The position numbers and the translations under genes are program-made. 64,000 nucleotides of DNA, taken from an uncultured Acetatifactor sp. (GTDB lineage: Bacteria; Bacillota; Clostridia; Lachnospirales; Lachnospiraceae). Within the stretch, counting starts at the first letter, position 1. Every line of letters starts with the position of its first letter. Below, in pieces: positions 28,118-37,261 of this stretch. The stretch spans positions 1 to 64,000 of the forward strand of contig CANQEH010000002.1 of assembly GCA_947594835.1 (NCBI GenBank). Reading direction: 5' to 3'. The notes beneath the pieces were generated by a model. It searched no databases, had not been told where the DNA came from, and was given only the letters and a program-made list of their open reading frames with translations.

Positions 28118-28154
28118 AGACACCCATGACAGTTGCTGCCATGGGTGTCTTTTT
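28118..28154 (+). terminator. Intrinsic terminator in the exporter leader (probable attenuator)
   Basis: An 11-bp perfect stem (AGACACCCATG at 28118-28128 with CATGGGTGTCT at 28140-28150) is followed by TTTTT. It lies between the leader ORF and the first exporter gene, so the exporter can only be expressed by read-through. TGTACATCCAA occurs twice just before it (28093-28103 and 28108-28118). Confidence 0.88.
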
Positions 28155-28204
28155 GTATGTCTCCGGCCGGTGCGGGCCGCAACGCGCACCAAAAAGAGGT
28201 CGTT

Positions 28205-29920
28205 ATGAAAAAAGTATCCTGTTACATCAGAAAACATCTCCTCTCCTACGGCTTTGCCGTGCTGTGCCTGATCATCGGCGTGGGGCTGGATATGCTCTCC
28301 CCGCAGCTGACCAAGAGCATCATCGACGATGTGATCCTGGGCGGACAGCTTGACATCCTGCCCTGGCTGCTTATCGGCATCCTGGCCGTGGGGGCGGGCC
28401 GCTGCGTCTTTATGTACTTCAAGGAATACACCTTTGACGTGACAAGCTCCAAGATTCAGCGCGCCATCCGCACAGACTTATTCCGCCACCTGCAGGGGCT
28501 CTCCGCCAGCTTTTACGACAGAAACAACACCGGGGAGCTGATGGCCCGGGCCAAGGACGACGTGGACCGGATCTGGGACGGCTTAAGCTATGTGGGAATG
28601 CTCTTAATCGAAGCCTCCGTCCACACGGTGATGATCCTGACCTGTATGTACCTGCTGCACCCGGCGCTGGCCGTGATCCCCACCCTGGCCATGCTCTTTT
28701 GCGGCTGCCTGGCGGTCTATCTGGAAAAAAAGCTGGATAAAGTCTACGAGGACATCAGCGAGGCAAACGCCGAGTTAAACACTGTGGCCGAGGAAAACTT
28801 AGAGGGCGTGCGCACCGTGAAGGCCTTTGCCCGGGAAGAATTTGAGATCCAGAAATTCCTGGCCAAAAACAACCGCTACTATGAGCTGAACATGGAGCAG
28901 TCCCGGATCTTTGTCAAGTACCATCCCCTGTTTACCCTGGTCAGCCAGGTGCTCACGCTCATCGTGCTCCTTTTTGGCGGTTACCTTGTGATCACGGGGG
29001 ACGGCACCTTTACCCTGGGCTCCCTGGGAGCCTTCGTGGCCTACTCCACCAACATCGTGTGGCCCATGGAAATGCTGGGCTGGCTCACCAACAGCCTCTC
29101 CGCCGCCATCGCATCAAACAAAAAGCTGAAAAAACTCTACCAGGAGACGGCGGAGATCCAAGATCCCGATGTGCCGGCAGTGCTTGACAATGTGCAGGGC
29201 GAGATCACCTTTGAGGACGTCAGCTTTTTGCGGGACAACACGGAGATTTTAAGCCATATCTCCTTCCACGTCTCCCCAGGCGCAACCCTGGGGATCATGG
29301 GGGCCACCGGCTCCGGCAAGACCAGCATCGTCCAGCTTTTGCAGCGGCTCTACGACTGCTCCAAAGGGCGCATCCTCTTAGACGGGACAGACATTAAGGC
29401 CTTAAGTTTAAAACAGCTGCGGGGCAGCATCTCCGCCGTCATGCAGGACGTGTTCCTGTTTTCGGATACCATCTCAGACAATGTGCGCCTGGGCAGACAG
29501 TCCGCCATCGGCGCAGAACAGGTAAAGGACGCCGTCCATGCGGCCCAGGCGGGGGAATTTGTGGAGAAGCTGGAAGACGCCTACGACACCGTCATCGGCG
29601 AGCGGGGCGTAGGACTCTCTGGGGGCCAGAAACAGCGGCTTTCCATTGCCAGGGCTCTTTCCAAGAAGACCCCTGTGCTGGTTCTGGACGACTCTACCTC
29701 CGCCCTGGATATGGAGACGGAGGCCGCCATCCAGCAGACCTTAAGAGCCCTGCCAGATACCACCAAGATCGTCATCGCCCATCGGATCAGCGCCGTGCGC
29801 CACGCCGACGAGATCCTGTTTTTGGAGGGCGGCCGGATCGCCGAGCGGGGCACCCACGAACAGCTCTTAGCCCAAAAAGGGCTCTACTACGAAACCTACC
29901 AGCTGCAATACGGCGGGTAA
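28205..29920 (+). CDS. ABC exporter half-transporter, degenerate-site subunit
   Basis: The protein has 571 residues: a six-helix exporter membrane domain (about 1-310) and a nucleotide-binding domain. Walker A is GATGSGKT (366-373) and the signature LSGGQ (471-475) is canonical. The Walker B end reads LDDSTSALD with Asp496 where the catalytic glutamate should be. A non-catalytic Asp at this position is the hallmark of one subunit of heterodimeric exporters such as BmrC/BmrD or TM287/288. The ATG at 28205 follows AAGAGGT. Likely role: drug or lipid export together with the next gene. Expression is probably controlled by the upstream attenuator. Confidence 0.93.
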   Translation: MKKVSCYIRKHLLSYGFAVLCLIIGVGLDMLSPQLTKSIIDDVILGGQLDILPWLLIGILAVGAGRCVFMYFKEYTFDVTSSKIQRAIRTDLFRHLQGLSASFYDRNNTGELMARAKDDVDRIWDGLSYVGMLLIEASVHTVMILTCMYLLHPALAVIPTLAMLFCGCLAVYLEKKLDKVYEDISEANAELNTVAEENLEGVRTVKAFAREEFEIQKFLAKNNRYYELNMEQSRIFVKYHPLFTLVSQVLTLIVLLFGGYLVITGDGTFTLGSLGAFVAYSTNIVWPMEMLGWLTNSLSAAIASNKKLKKLYQETAEIQDPDVPAVLDNVQGEITFEDVSFLRDNTEILSHISFHVSPGATLGIMGATGSGKTSIVQLLQRLYDCSKGRILLDGTDIKALSLKQLRGSISAVMQDVFLFSDTISDNVRLGRQSAIGAEQVKDAVHAAQAGEFVEKLEDAYDTVIGERGVGLSGGQKQRLSIARALSKKTPVLVLDDSTSALDMETEAAIQQTLRALPDTTKIVIAHRISAVRHADEILFLEGGRIAERGTHEQLLAQKGLYYETYQLQYGG

Positions 29921-30010
29921 GTCCCGCCGTATGCAGGGAACATATGCGCAGAGCGCGGCGTCTGCCCGGCAGACGGTTTGTGCCTGCGCCGTTACAGAAA
30001 GGAGTTTTCC

Positions 30011-31792
30011 ATGTCTGTCAATTCATTTAAAGAAGACGAGAGGAGCCAGGAAACGGCAAAGCTGTCCACACTGCTTCGGCTGTTTTCCTATCTCCTCTCC
30101 TATCGGAAACAGATTGCAGTGGTGCTGCTTCTCATGGCATTCTGCGTATGCGTTTCCCTGATGAACCCGCTGTTTATCGAAACTGCCATCGACCGGTATA
30201 TCAGCGCCCGCAATTTCCCGGGGCTGATGCGGCTGATCCTGACAGCCCTTGCCCTGAACGTATCCATGGTGCTTTTCACCAAGCTGCGGATGCATATCAT
30301 GAACAAAATGTGCAACCGCATCCTGCTCACCATCCGACAGGAGCTTTACACCCACATCCAGACCCTGGATTTTCACTTTTTTGACAGCCGCCCCACGGGG
30401 AAGATCCTCTCCCGCATCATCGGGGACGTCAACTCCTTAAAGGATATGCTGGGCAACTGCGTCACCACCCTGATCCCGGAGCTTGTGACGGTGGTGTCCG
30501 TGGTGGTCATCATGCTGATCAAAAGCCCTCCGCTGACCCTTGCCGCCATGAGCGCCATCCCTCTTCTGGCGGCGGGCATCTGGTTCATCCAGACCCGCTC
30601 CCACGCCAGGTGGCAGGTGGTGCGCCGGAAAAGCTCCAACTTAAACGCATTTCTCCACGAGGACTTGTCGGGAATGCGGGTCATCCAGAGCTTTACCGCG
30701 GAGGAGGAGACGGACGACACCTTCCTCACCCTCACGGAGGAGCATCGGACGGCCTTTGTAAACGCCTGCCGCATCAACGACGCCGTGGGCTCCGTCATCG
30801 ACTTGTGCTGGGGCTTCAGCACGGTGGCGCTGTACTACACCGGCCTTGTCATCCTGGGCACGGACAAAGTTTCCATCGGCACCCTGCTGGCTTTCGGCAG
30901 CTATATCAGTATGTTCTGGCAGCCCATCATGCGGCTCTCCGACTTTTACAAGCAGCTGATCACCAACCTGGCGGCGGCAGAACGGGTCTTCGAGGTGTTA
31001 GACACCCCTTCGGAGGTCACCGACGAAAAAGCCGTCCGGCCTCTGCCCGCCGTGCGGGGGGAGGTGGTGTTTGACCATGTGTCCTTCGCCTACTCCGACG
31101 CCCCCGATGTGACCGTTTTAGAGGACGTGTCCTTTTCCGTAAAGCCCGGGGAGACCGTGGCCCTGGTGGGGCCCACCGGCGCGGGCAAGACCACCATCGT
31201 CAACCTGGTGAGCCGCTTCTACAACGCCACCGGGGGCCGGGTGCTCATCGACGGGTACGACGTACAGGAGGTGACCCTCCACTCGCTGCGCTCCCAGATG
31301 GGCATCATGACCCAGGACAATTTCCTGTTCACTGGCACCGTCATGGAAAACATCCGCTACGGCAGGCTGGACGCCACCGACCAGGAGGTCATGGAGGCCG
31401 CCCGGGCGGTGAACGCCCACGACTTTATCATGAAGCTGGAAAAGGGCTACCAGACCCAGCTCAGCGAGCGGGGCGGCGGGCTCTCCGTGGGACAGATACA
31501 GCTTCTGGCCTTCGCCCGCACCTTTTTGTCCATGCCGGGCATCCTGATTCTGGACGAGGCCACCTCCAGCATCGACACCCGGACGGAGCGGCTGGTGCAG
31601 GACGGCATCCAGGCCCTGCTTGCCGGGCGCACCTCCTTTGTCATCGCCCACAGGCTTTCCACCATCCAGCGGGCGGACAGGATTCTGGTCATCGACCAGA
31701 AGGGCATTTTAGAGGAAGGAACCGCCGCAGAGCTTTTGGCCAGAAAAGGCGCCTATTACAGGCTCTACATGGCCCAGTTCCAGATTGCATAA
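30011..31792 (+). CDS. ABC exporter half-transporter, catalytic-site subunit
   Basis: The protein has 593 residues and the same fold as the preceding gene: six membrane helices, then an ATPase domain. Walker A GPTGAGKTT and Walker B LDEATSSID (Asp515, Glu516) are intact, but the signature is LSVGQ (491-495) with Val for the first Gly. The defects are complementary: this subunit's Walker A/B with the partner's LSGGQ give one good ATP site, and the reverse pairing gives one degenerate site. AAAGGAG precedes the ATG at 30011. It is followed by a strong terminator. A heterodimeric multidrug-type exporter is the best call; the substrate is unknown. Confidence 0.93.
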   Translation: MSVNSFKEDERSQETAKLSTLLRLFSYLLSYRKQIAVVLLLMAFCVCVSLMNPLFIETAIDRYISARNFPGLMRLILTALALNVSMVLFTKLRMHIMNKMCNRILLTIRQELYTHIQTLDFHFFDSRPTGKILSRIIGDVNSLKDMLGNCVTTLIPELVTVVSVVVIMLIKSPPLTLAAMSAIPLLAAGIWFIQTRSHARWQVVRRKSSNLNAFLHEDLSGMRVIQSFTAEEETDDTFLTLTEEHRTAFVNACRINDAVGSVIDLCWGFSTVALYYTGLVILGTDKVSIGTLLAFGSYISMFWQPIMRLSDFYKQLITNLAAAERVFEVLDTPSEVTDEKAVRPLPAVRGEVVFDHVSFAYSDAPDVTVLEDVSFSVKPGETVALVGPTGAGKTTIVNLVSRFYNATGGRVLIDGYDVQEVTLHSLRSQMGIMTQDNFLFTGTVMENIRYGRLDATDQEVMEAARAVNAHDFIMKLEKGYQTQLSERGGGLSVGQIQLLAFARTFLSMPGILILDEATSSIDTRTERLVQDGIQALLAGRTSFVIAHRLSTIQRADRILVIDQKGILEEGTAAELLARKGAYYRLYMAQFQIA

Positions 31793-31805
31793 AAAGAAAT
31801 TATAT

Positions 31806-31837
31806 AGGGCGCGGCAGAACCGCGCCCTTTCTGTTTT
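31806..31837. terminator. Bidirectional terminator after the exporter operon
   Basis: A 9-bp GC-rich stem (AGGGCGCGG at 31806-31814 with CCGCGCCCT at 31820-31828) is followed by TTTCTGTTTT. It ends the exporter operon and also lies at the end of the convergent operon. Confidence 0.85.
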
Positions 31838-34301
31838 AGCTGTTCTCGTCCACAAAGAGCTGCACCCTGTTCTGGATCAGCCCCGCCACCTCCTGGGCTG
31901 ACTTCTGATCCGTGTAAAAGGCTTCCATCTCCTCGTCGATAATGTTCAAGATATCCTCATTGTAGCCATAGTCGCGCTTGTTGACGCTGTAAATATAATC
32001 CACCAGCTGGGAAAGCTGCTCCTCAGTCATAGGATCCAGGACAATTTCCTCATCACCTACATAAAAGGTCTCGTCGTACTCCACCTTGTTCCCGTCCTCG
32101 TCCAGACTGTAGGGCTTTTGCAGCGCTTCCTGGGCCTTTTTTTCAAACACATCCTTCCGGGTGGGCAGATTGTAAAACGAATCCCCCGCCTGATACTCCT
32201 CTGTCAGATAATACCGCACAAACTCCCATGCCACATCCTGATAAGGGCTTTTTGCGGAGATGCAGTAGACGTCGCTGATGTCGATCACGCCCCCGGGGCC
32301 GTTTGTGGTGGGGAACCCGACGTAGGACACCGGCTCCCCGAACTGGCCGTTTATGGTGGAATTCATGCTCCGCAGATCGCGGATATAAACCTCGCACAAG
32401 AGCACCTTGTCCTGGCGGAACAGAGACCAGTAATCGTAATTTGCCCAGTAATCTTCGTCGTACTCGATGGTCTCCGGCAGGCTTTTTGCAAACTCCATCA
32501 GGGCGATAAACTCCTCCGAGTCAAAGCTGCACTCCCCGGTCTCCAGGTTGATGAAGTCGTTGCCGCAGTAGCCCATCATCACGTTCATGAAATAGCCCCT
32601 GTTTGCGTCCTCATAGACCTGGGCTCCCTCCGGCATGGAAGCCAGGGCCTGCTGCAGATCTGCCATGGTCCAGGAAGTCCTATCCCCCACCAGCGCTTTC
32701 TTGCCCAGCATGGTGCGCACACAAAACTCCGGGATGACCATGTAGAGCTTCCCGTCGGTGGAATAGGCGTCGAACACATTCTGCACAAACTCTGTCTGGG
32801 ACAGCTCCTCATCCTGGCTGATCTTTTCGCCGATATCCGCTAACCACCCTTTCTCTGCGTACTTGTCCATATCGCCGTCATGGCTGTAAAGGATATCCGG
32901 CATCTGCCCGGTGATGATGTCGTTGTCCATGGCGGTCTGCGCGGCGTTTGGATCGTCGTAGGAGTTAAACTCGTCGTAATTTTTGATGACGATGCGGTAG
33001 TCCGGGTTGTTCCGGTTAAATTCCACCACCCGCTTGCGGATCGATCCGTCCATCCACAGGGAGCCCAGCACCAGCACCTTCTTCTCCTTCACTTCCTCCG
33101 GCGGCACACGGGTAAAGATGCCCGACACATAGCCGTCCTCGTAATTTTCATAAAACACGGCGAAAATCCTGTCCTCGTCCAGCTCTACCACCCCGACGGT
33201 GGAGGTGGAAAACACGTCGGAATTGGTAAAGTTGATCTTGCAGGCTGCGTCCGCGTTTCCCGCGCTGTAAGTGAACACGCCGTTGGGCGTGGCATAGATC
33301 ATATCGGTATACAATCCCTTGGACACGGCGGAAAAGCCGTTCCAGCTCATGCTCGAGGGAAGCTCCACCGGCTCGCTCAAAGTCCCCGCCGCCAGGTCAA
33401 ACTCTGTCATGAACTGCCTCTCCCAGTTCTCCTGATCATAATACGTGATCAGCAGCTTCCCGGGCTCTGTGTTGGTGAGATAGCTGGAAGAGTTGAACAG
33501 ATCCCCGATCTCCTGATCCAGTTCTTTGCGCCCTTCCAGCGTCCCATCCGGCGTCACCCGCTGGGAATAGTAAGTGTTGCCGCTCAAAAGCAGGGTCACG
33601 GAACCGTCCGTCCCGGGCACCATGGCGTTGACATAGCAGAATTCCTCCTCGGTCTGCATCCCCTCCAGGGGCACTAACAGCGCAAGCTCCCCCTCCAGGG
33701 TCCAGGAATACAGCGTGTTCTCCTGCTCAAAAATGGGGTTCTCCGGATCGGAATAATCGTTGTACTGGCGGTCTCCTACCGCGTAGAGGCAGCCATCCCC
33801 GAAGACAAAACTGAACAGATGGAAATACTCCCAGGAAGAGTCTTCGGCGTCCGTCGTTTCATCTGTGGAGTCCGTCTCCTCGGGCTGTTCCGTCTCCTCT
33901 GGCGCATCCGTCTCCTCGGGCTGTTCCGTCTCGTGGGGGGTTAAGGACAGCTTCACCGACTGCATATCCCCGCCGTCGGTGTCCATGCTCACCAGATAAT
34001 ACGCAGGGAGCGAATCCTGATCCCAGTTATAGGCCTGCATCACCAGATAGATCCTGTCTGCAACGCATTTGGAAGCCATCAGCGAGTTGTCGTCCCCTCC
34101 CAGATCCGGCAGCTTTACCTCCTGGAAGCGGTACACGTTCTCCCTGGCCAGCGCCCCGTTGGCATTGCCGCCGTCTGTGCTTTCGCTTCCGCCGCCTCCT
34201 CCGTCTCCTTCCCGGTTTGAGCCGCAGGCCCCCAGGGATCCTGCTGTCAGGGCCAGCACCAGCGCCAGGCTGGCTGCCCTCCACAGTGTTTTCTTTCTCA
34301 T
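31836..34301 (-). CDS. Giant extracellular solute-binding lipoprotein (copy 1)
   Basis: The protein has 821 residues, about twice the size of an ordinary sugar-binding protein. The signal peptide ends in the lipobox LGAC (Cys26), followed by a Gly/Ser linker. Residues about 50-400 look like a beta-propeller or other repeated beta domain, interrupted by a low-complexity PEET-type segment (about 127-150). Residues about 405-821 resemble a family 1 extracellular solute-binding protein (Asn/Tyr-rich ligand cleft, VLGSLWMDGSIRKRVVEFNR start). It is a paralogue of the lipoprotein at 39188-41488; both end in an EVAGxIQxRV...DENS tail. GGGAGGAG precedes the ATG. It is last in the six-gene operon. The ligand is unknown, probably a carbohydrate. 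Confidence 0.85.
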   Translation of the reverse strand: MRKKTLWRAASLALVLALTAGSLGACGSNREGDGGGGGSESTDGGNANGALARENVYRFQEVKLPDLGGDDNSLMASKCVADRIYLVMQAYNWDQDSLPAYYLVSMDTDGGDMQSVKLSLTPHETEQPEETDAPEETEQPEETDSTDETTDAEDSSWEYFHLFSFVFGDGCLYAVGDRQYNDYSDPENPIFEQENTLYSWTLEGELALLVPLEGMQTEEEFCYVNAMVPGTDGSVTLLLSGNTYYSQRVTPDGTLEGRKELDQEIGDLFNSSSYLTNTEPGKLLITYYDQENWERQFMTEFDLAAGTLSEPVELPSSMSWNGFSAVSKGLYTDMIYATPNGVFTYSAGNADAACKINFTNSDVFSTSTVGVVELDEDRIFAVFYENYEDGYVSGIFTRVPPEEVKEKKVLVLGSLWMDGSIRKRVVEFNRNNPDYRIVIKNYDEFNSYDDPNAAQTAMDNDIITGQMPDILYSHDGDMDKYAEKGWLADIGEKISQDEELSQTEFVQNVFDAYSTDGKLYMVIPEFCVRTMLGKKALVGDRTSWTMADLQQALASMPEGAQVYEDANRGYFMNVMMGYCGNDFINLETGECSFDSEEFIALMEFAKSLPETIEYDEDYWANYDYWSLFRQDKVLLCEVYIRDLRSMNSTINGQFGEPVSYVGFPTTNGPGGVIDISDVYCISAKSPYQDVAWEFVRYYLTEEYQAGDSFYNLPTRKDVFEKKAQEALQKPYSLDEDGNKVEYDETFYVGDEEIVLDPMTEEQLSQLVDYIYSVNKRDYGYNEDILNIIDEEMEAFYTDQKSAQEVAGLIQNRVQLFVDENS

Positions 34302-34336
34302 GTTCTCCTCCCTTCCCGCGCTCCTGCGCGGCCGAT

Positions 34337-35530
34337 CTATCTCGCTTTCAAAGCAGTCTCCTGCCTGTCTTTCCCGAAAAGCCCTTTCTCCGCACGGGGT
34401 TTTCCCGAACGTTTCTCCCTGCCAGCCAAAAAGCCCTGGCGCGGCTGTTCCCGCCGCTTCTCTTTCCGCTGCCGCTGTCTCTCCCAGTGGCGCTCCTTCA
34501 GCCGCTCCAGCTTATCCCGGACAAGCCGCCATTTCTCCCGCAGCGTCCACCCCTTATGCCGCCACCAGAGAACAAACAGCACCAGGGCCAGGATCAGGGC
34601 ATAAGCCAGAAACAAAAGCTCCGACAGCGTCACCACAGACAGGATGTCCTCATAGCCCCTGGCAAGGTTTTCCCAGTAGGGGTAGAGAATGGCTTTTCCG
34701 TTCATGGAGCGCAGGCCGAACTGGCCCAGCCGCTTCAGGCGGTGGATTAAGTCAAACCGGGTGGTGTTCTCGATGACCTCCGTCTCTTTCCCGTCCCCGG
34801 CCAGCCCTTCCCGCACGATTTTTTCTGCAAACCCGGTGACAGGGTTTGGCATCACGATCTCGTAATGGTTTAACCCGTTGCTCTGCCCCAGCTCCTCCAG
34901 AGTCTGGTAAGACACATACACCAGGGTGGATGTCAGCCCCGCCCCCTCTTCCAGACGCCCTTTGGGCCTCTCTGTCACCCCTGTGACCATATGGGGCACG
35001 CCGCCGATATTGACGTACATCCCCGCCACGTCGCTGGAGCCAAAGAGCTGCCAGGCCGCATCCCGGTCGATGATGCAGTGATCCTGCATCAGGTCGCTGC
35101 CGGAGAAGTAAGACCCGGACACAAGGGGCAGCGGATGGAACAGGAAGAAATCCCCGCCCACCCCCAGAGCCGTCGCCTGGATGGAGGTCTTTCCTGTGCT
35201 GATGGTCACGGCGCCGGGAGCGCTGTAAGCGTCTGCCCAGAGCCTTGCCCCAGGATTTTCCGACTCCTGCTGGACGGAGGCATCCTTTAAAGAGTTGTCG
35301 ATGGTGTGTTCAAATTCTAAGATCCCGTCCTCTGTCATCCCGGAGTTCACAGAGAAAAAAACGCTGATCTGGGAGGCGTCCCCCTCCCTGCTCCACCGCC
35401 CGGCCATGGTCTGGGAAAGCTCCCGCCCGGCCAGCCCATGGGCCAGAAAGGCAAGGATCAGAAACAGGAGAAAAGACACTGCCCCGGTCAGTCCCAGTAT
35501 GCACTTTTTTTTGCTGATCTTTCCTCTCAT
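34337..35530 (-). CDS. MacB-core-like membrane protein without FtsX helices
   Basis: The protein has 397 residues: one membrane helix near 12-33, an extracytoplasmic domain of about 260 residues resembling the MacB periplasmic core domain, a second helix near 305-330 and a very basic cytoplasmic tail (about 335-397, rich in Arg and Lys). Real MacB/FtsX permeases have four helices; this has two, so it is a reduced form. The ATG at 35530 is preferred to a GTG two codons earlier. It sits next to the HlyD-like adaptor gene (9-bp gap), as MacB sits next to MacA, but no ATPase gene lies within this operon. Confidence 0.75.
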   Translation of the reverse strand: MRGKISKKKCILGLTGAVSFLLFLILAFLAHGLAGRELSQTMAGRWSREGDASQISVFFSVNSGMTEDGILEFEHTIDNSLKDASVQQESENPGARLWADAYSAPGAVTISTGKTSIQATALGVGGDFFLFHPLPLVSGSYFSGSDLMQDHCIIDRDAAWQLFGSSDVAGMYVNIGGVPHMVTGVTERPKGRLEEGAGLTSTLVYVSYQTLEELGQSNGLNHYEIVMPNPVTGFAEKIVREGLAGDGKETEVIENTTRFDLIHRLKRLGQFGLRSMNGKAILYPYWENLARGYEDILSVVTLSELLFLAYALILALVLFVLWWRHKGWTLREKWRLVRDKLERLKERHWERQRQRKEKRREQPRQGFLAGREKRSGKPRAEKGLFGKDRQETALKAR

Positions 35531-35539
35531 GTCCACCGC

Positions 35540-37201
35540 CTATTCGTTTGCCAGACGCACCAGCTGCCCTGCTTCCACAGGCTGGGTAGAGGTAGTGATC
35601 ACAAATTCATAGCCCTGCAGCGTACCGGAGCTGAGCGCCGACTGGCTGTCGTCGCTGGCAAGCACCTCCACATCTACCCGGACAGCCCGGTAGCGGTTGC
35701 CAAGGGGCGTGGAGCGGGATTCCACGATCAGGATAAATTTGCCGTTGTTGTCCTCCCGGACGGCGCTGTTTGGCACGATAAAGTCAAAATTGGCGCTCTG
35801 CTGCCCCACGGACACGTTAAAGGTCTGCCCCGCCACCACGTCGCCGGTGACGTTAAAGATGAGCAGCTTCTTCTGCCCCGGGTCCGACTTGTCCGGGCGG
35901 ATTGCCGATAAGGTCACCTCCACGTCGTCATAGCGCCAGGCGTTCACCAGATCCGCCCTGTCCCCCACTGCCAGCCTTCTGGCCTGTTCGTTGGTGACGG
36001 AAAAGCTCAAGGAATAGCCCGCGCCCTCCGGCTGTAAGACGGCCACCGGGTCTGCCGCCGAAGTGGTCTCCCCCGCCGTCACATTGATGGAGGTGACGGT
36101 CCCCGCAATGTCCGCCGTCACCGTGGCGCCGGAGGACTTTTGCAGCTCCTCGTTCACCTTTGCCTGGGCCTCGTTGACCTCCCGCTGGGCCTGGGACACA
36201 TCCCTCTGATAGGTGTCCAGATCCAGCATATTGGTCAGCATGGCCGTCAGGTCGTCCACCTGCTTCTGGGCGGCTGTCAGCTCCTTCTGGGCATTGTAGA
36301 GATTCACTCCCGCCAAGGCCTTTTGGTCTAAGAGGTAGGTGTCGTCCGTGGTGCTCTCTTTGGCCGTATAGTAGGCTTTCTGGGCAGCCTCAAATTCTGC
36401 CTGGCGGTTCTTCACTGTCTCCTGGGCGGATTTTAACGCTGCCGCCTTATCATTCCAGTCGCCCTTTGCATTTCCGGTTGAAACGGAATTTTCGCTCACA
36501 GAATGTTCCTGCTCATATTTTTTCTTGGCCGCTTCTTCTTCCTTCTTTGCCGTGTCCAGAGCGGTCTGGGCCGTCTGGAGAGCCGTCTGGGCCTGAGTAT
36601 AGCGGGCGTTTGCGTCTTCCAGCTTCTCGTCAAAGCGCCCCTCATACTCCAGCTGGGCGTCGATGTCCGCAATCCACTGCGTCAGCTCGTCTACCTTCGC
36701 CTGCAGAGGCTTCACGGCGTTTTGGGCGTCGGTGAGCTGCTGGCGGTAAACTGTGGCGGAGACGTTGCTGTTGGCCGCCAGAATATCCGCTTCGCTGTAC
36801 CCCTTGGTCAGAAGCGCCAGGTCATAGGCGTCCCGGGCCGCCTGCAGCGCGTCCTTGGCCGCCTCCAGTTCCTCCTGGGCGGTCTTTAGCTCGTCGCTCT
36901 CCTCATCCGCCAGATACAAGATCACATCCCCGGGCTGCACCGTATCCCCCGTCTTGACGGCCACGCTGGAGACCTTTCTGGTTCCGGTGACCATCACGTT
37001 GTAGGGGTCGCCGCTCTCCACCACGCCGCTTCCCCGCACCTTTGCGGTGATGGTGCCGGACTGCACATACTGGGTGGCCACTTCCGGCAGGGAGTAATTC
37101 ATGATGGTGTTGGAAAAGAAGGTAAGCACCAGCATCACCGCCAAAAAGACAATGGCCGCCGTCTTGACCCATTCCCGTTTCTTCTTTTCGTTTTCGTTCA
37201 T
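35540..37201 (-). CDS. HlyD/MacA-type membrane fusion (adaptor) protein
   Basis: The protein has 553 residues: one membrane helix (about 13-33), a biotinyl-lipoyl half (about 45-105), a long coiled-coil hairpin (about 105-365, heptads rich in Ala, Gln, Glu and Lys) and the second lipoyl half with beta-barrel domains (365-550). The hairpin is longer than in MacA-like proteins of Gram-positives. GAGGTAC precedes the ATG. In a Gram-positive cell such adaptors contact an exporter permease. Its operon partners here are a MacB-core-like protein and a sugar-importer core, which is unusual. Confidence 0.9.
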   Translation of the reverse strand: MNENEKKKREWVKTAAIVFLAVMLVLTFFSNTIMNYSLPEVATQYVQSGTITAKVRGSGVVESGDPYNVMVTGTRKVSSVAVKTGDTVQPGDVILYLADEESDELKTAQEELEAAKDALQAARDAYDLALLTKGYSEADILAANSNVSATVYRQQLTDAQNAVKPLQAKVDELTQWIADIDAQLEYEGRFDEKLEDANARYTQAQTALQTAQTALDTAKKEEEAAKKKYEQEHSVSENSVSTGNAKGDWNDKAAALKSAQETVKNRQAEFEAAQKAYYTAKESTTDDTYLLDQKALAGVNLYNAQKELTAAQKQVDDLTAMLTNMLDLDTYQRDVSQAQREVNEAQAKVNEELQKSSGATVTADIAGTVTSINVTAGETTSAADPVAVLQPEGAGYSLSFSVTNEQARRLAVGDRADLVNAWRYDDVEVTLSAIRPDKSDPGQKKLLIFNVTGDVVAGQTFNVSVGQQSANFDFIVPNSAVREDNNGKFILIVESRSTPLGNRYRAVRVDVEVLASDDSQSALSSGTLQGYEFVITTSTQPVEAGQLVRLANE

Positions 37202-37261
37202 CTTGTACCTCGTTTCCGCGCTGCGCTTCTGCTTTCGTCCCGCTTTGCGGGAACCCTTTTG

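Noticed and set aside
27937..28353. A 138-codon plus-strand frame overlapping the exporter leader and gene start
   Set aside because: It crosses the terminator and overlaps the exporter gene in another frame; the 29-codon ORF has the better ribosome binding site.
33880..33950. Short repeated PEET-coding units taken for a CRISPR-like repeat
   Set aside because: The repeats are short, in frame, inside the lipoprotein gene, and lack unique spacers.
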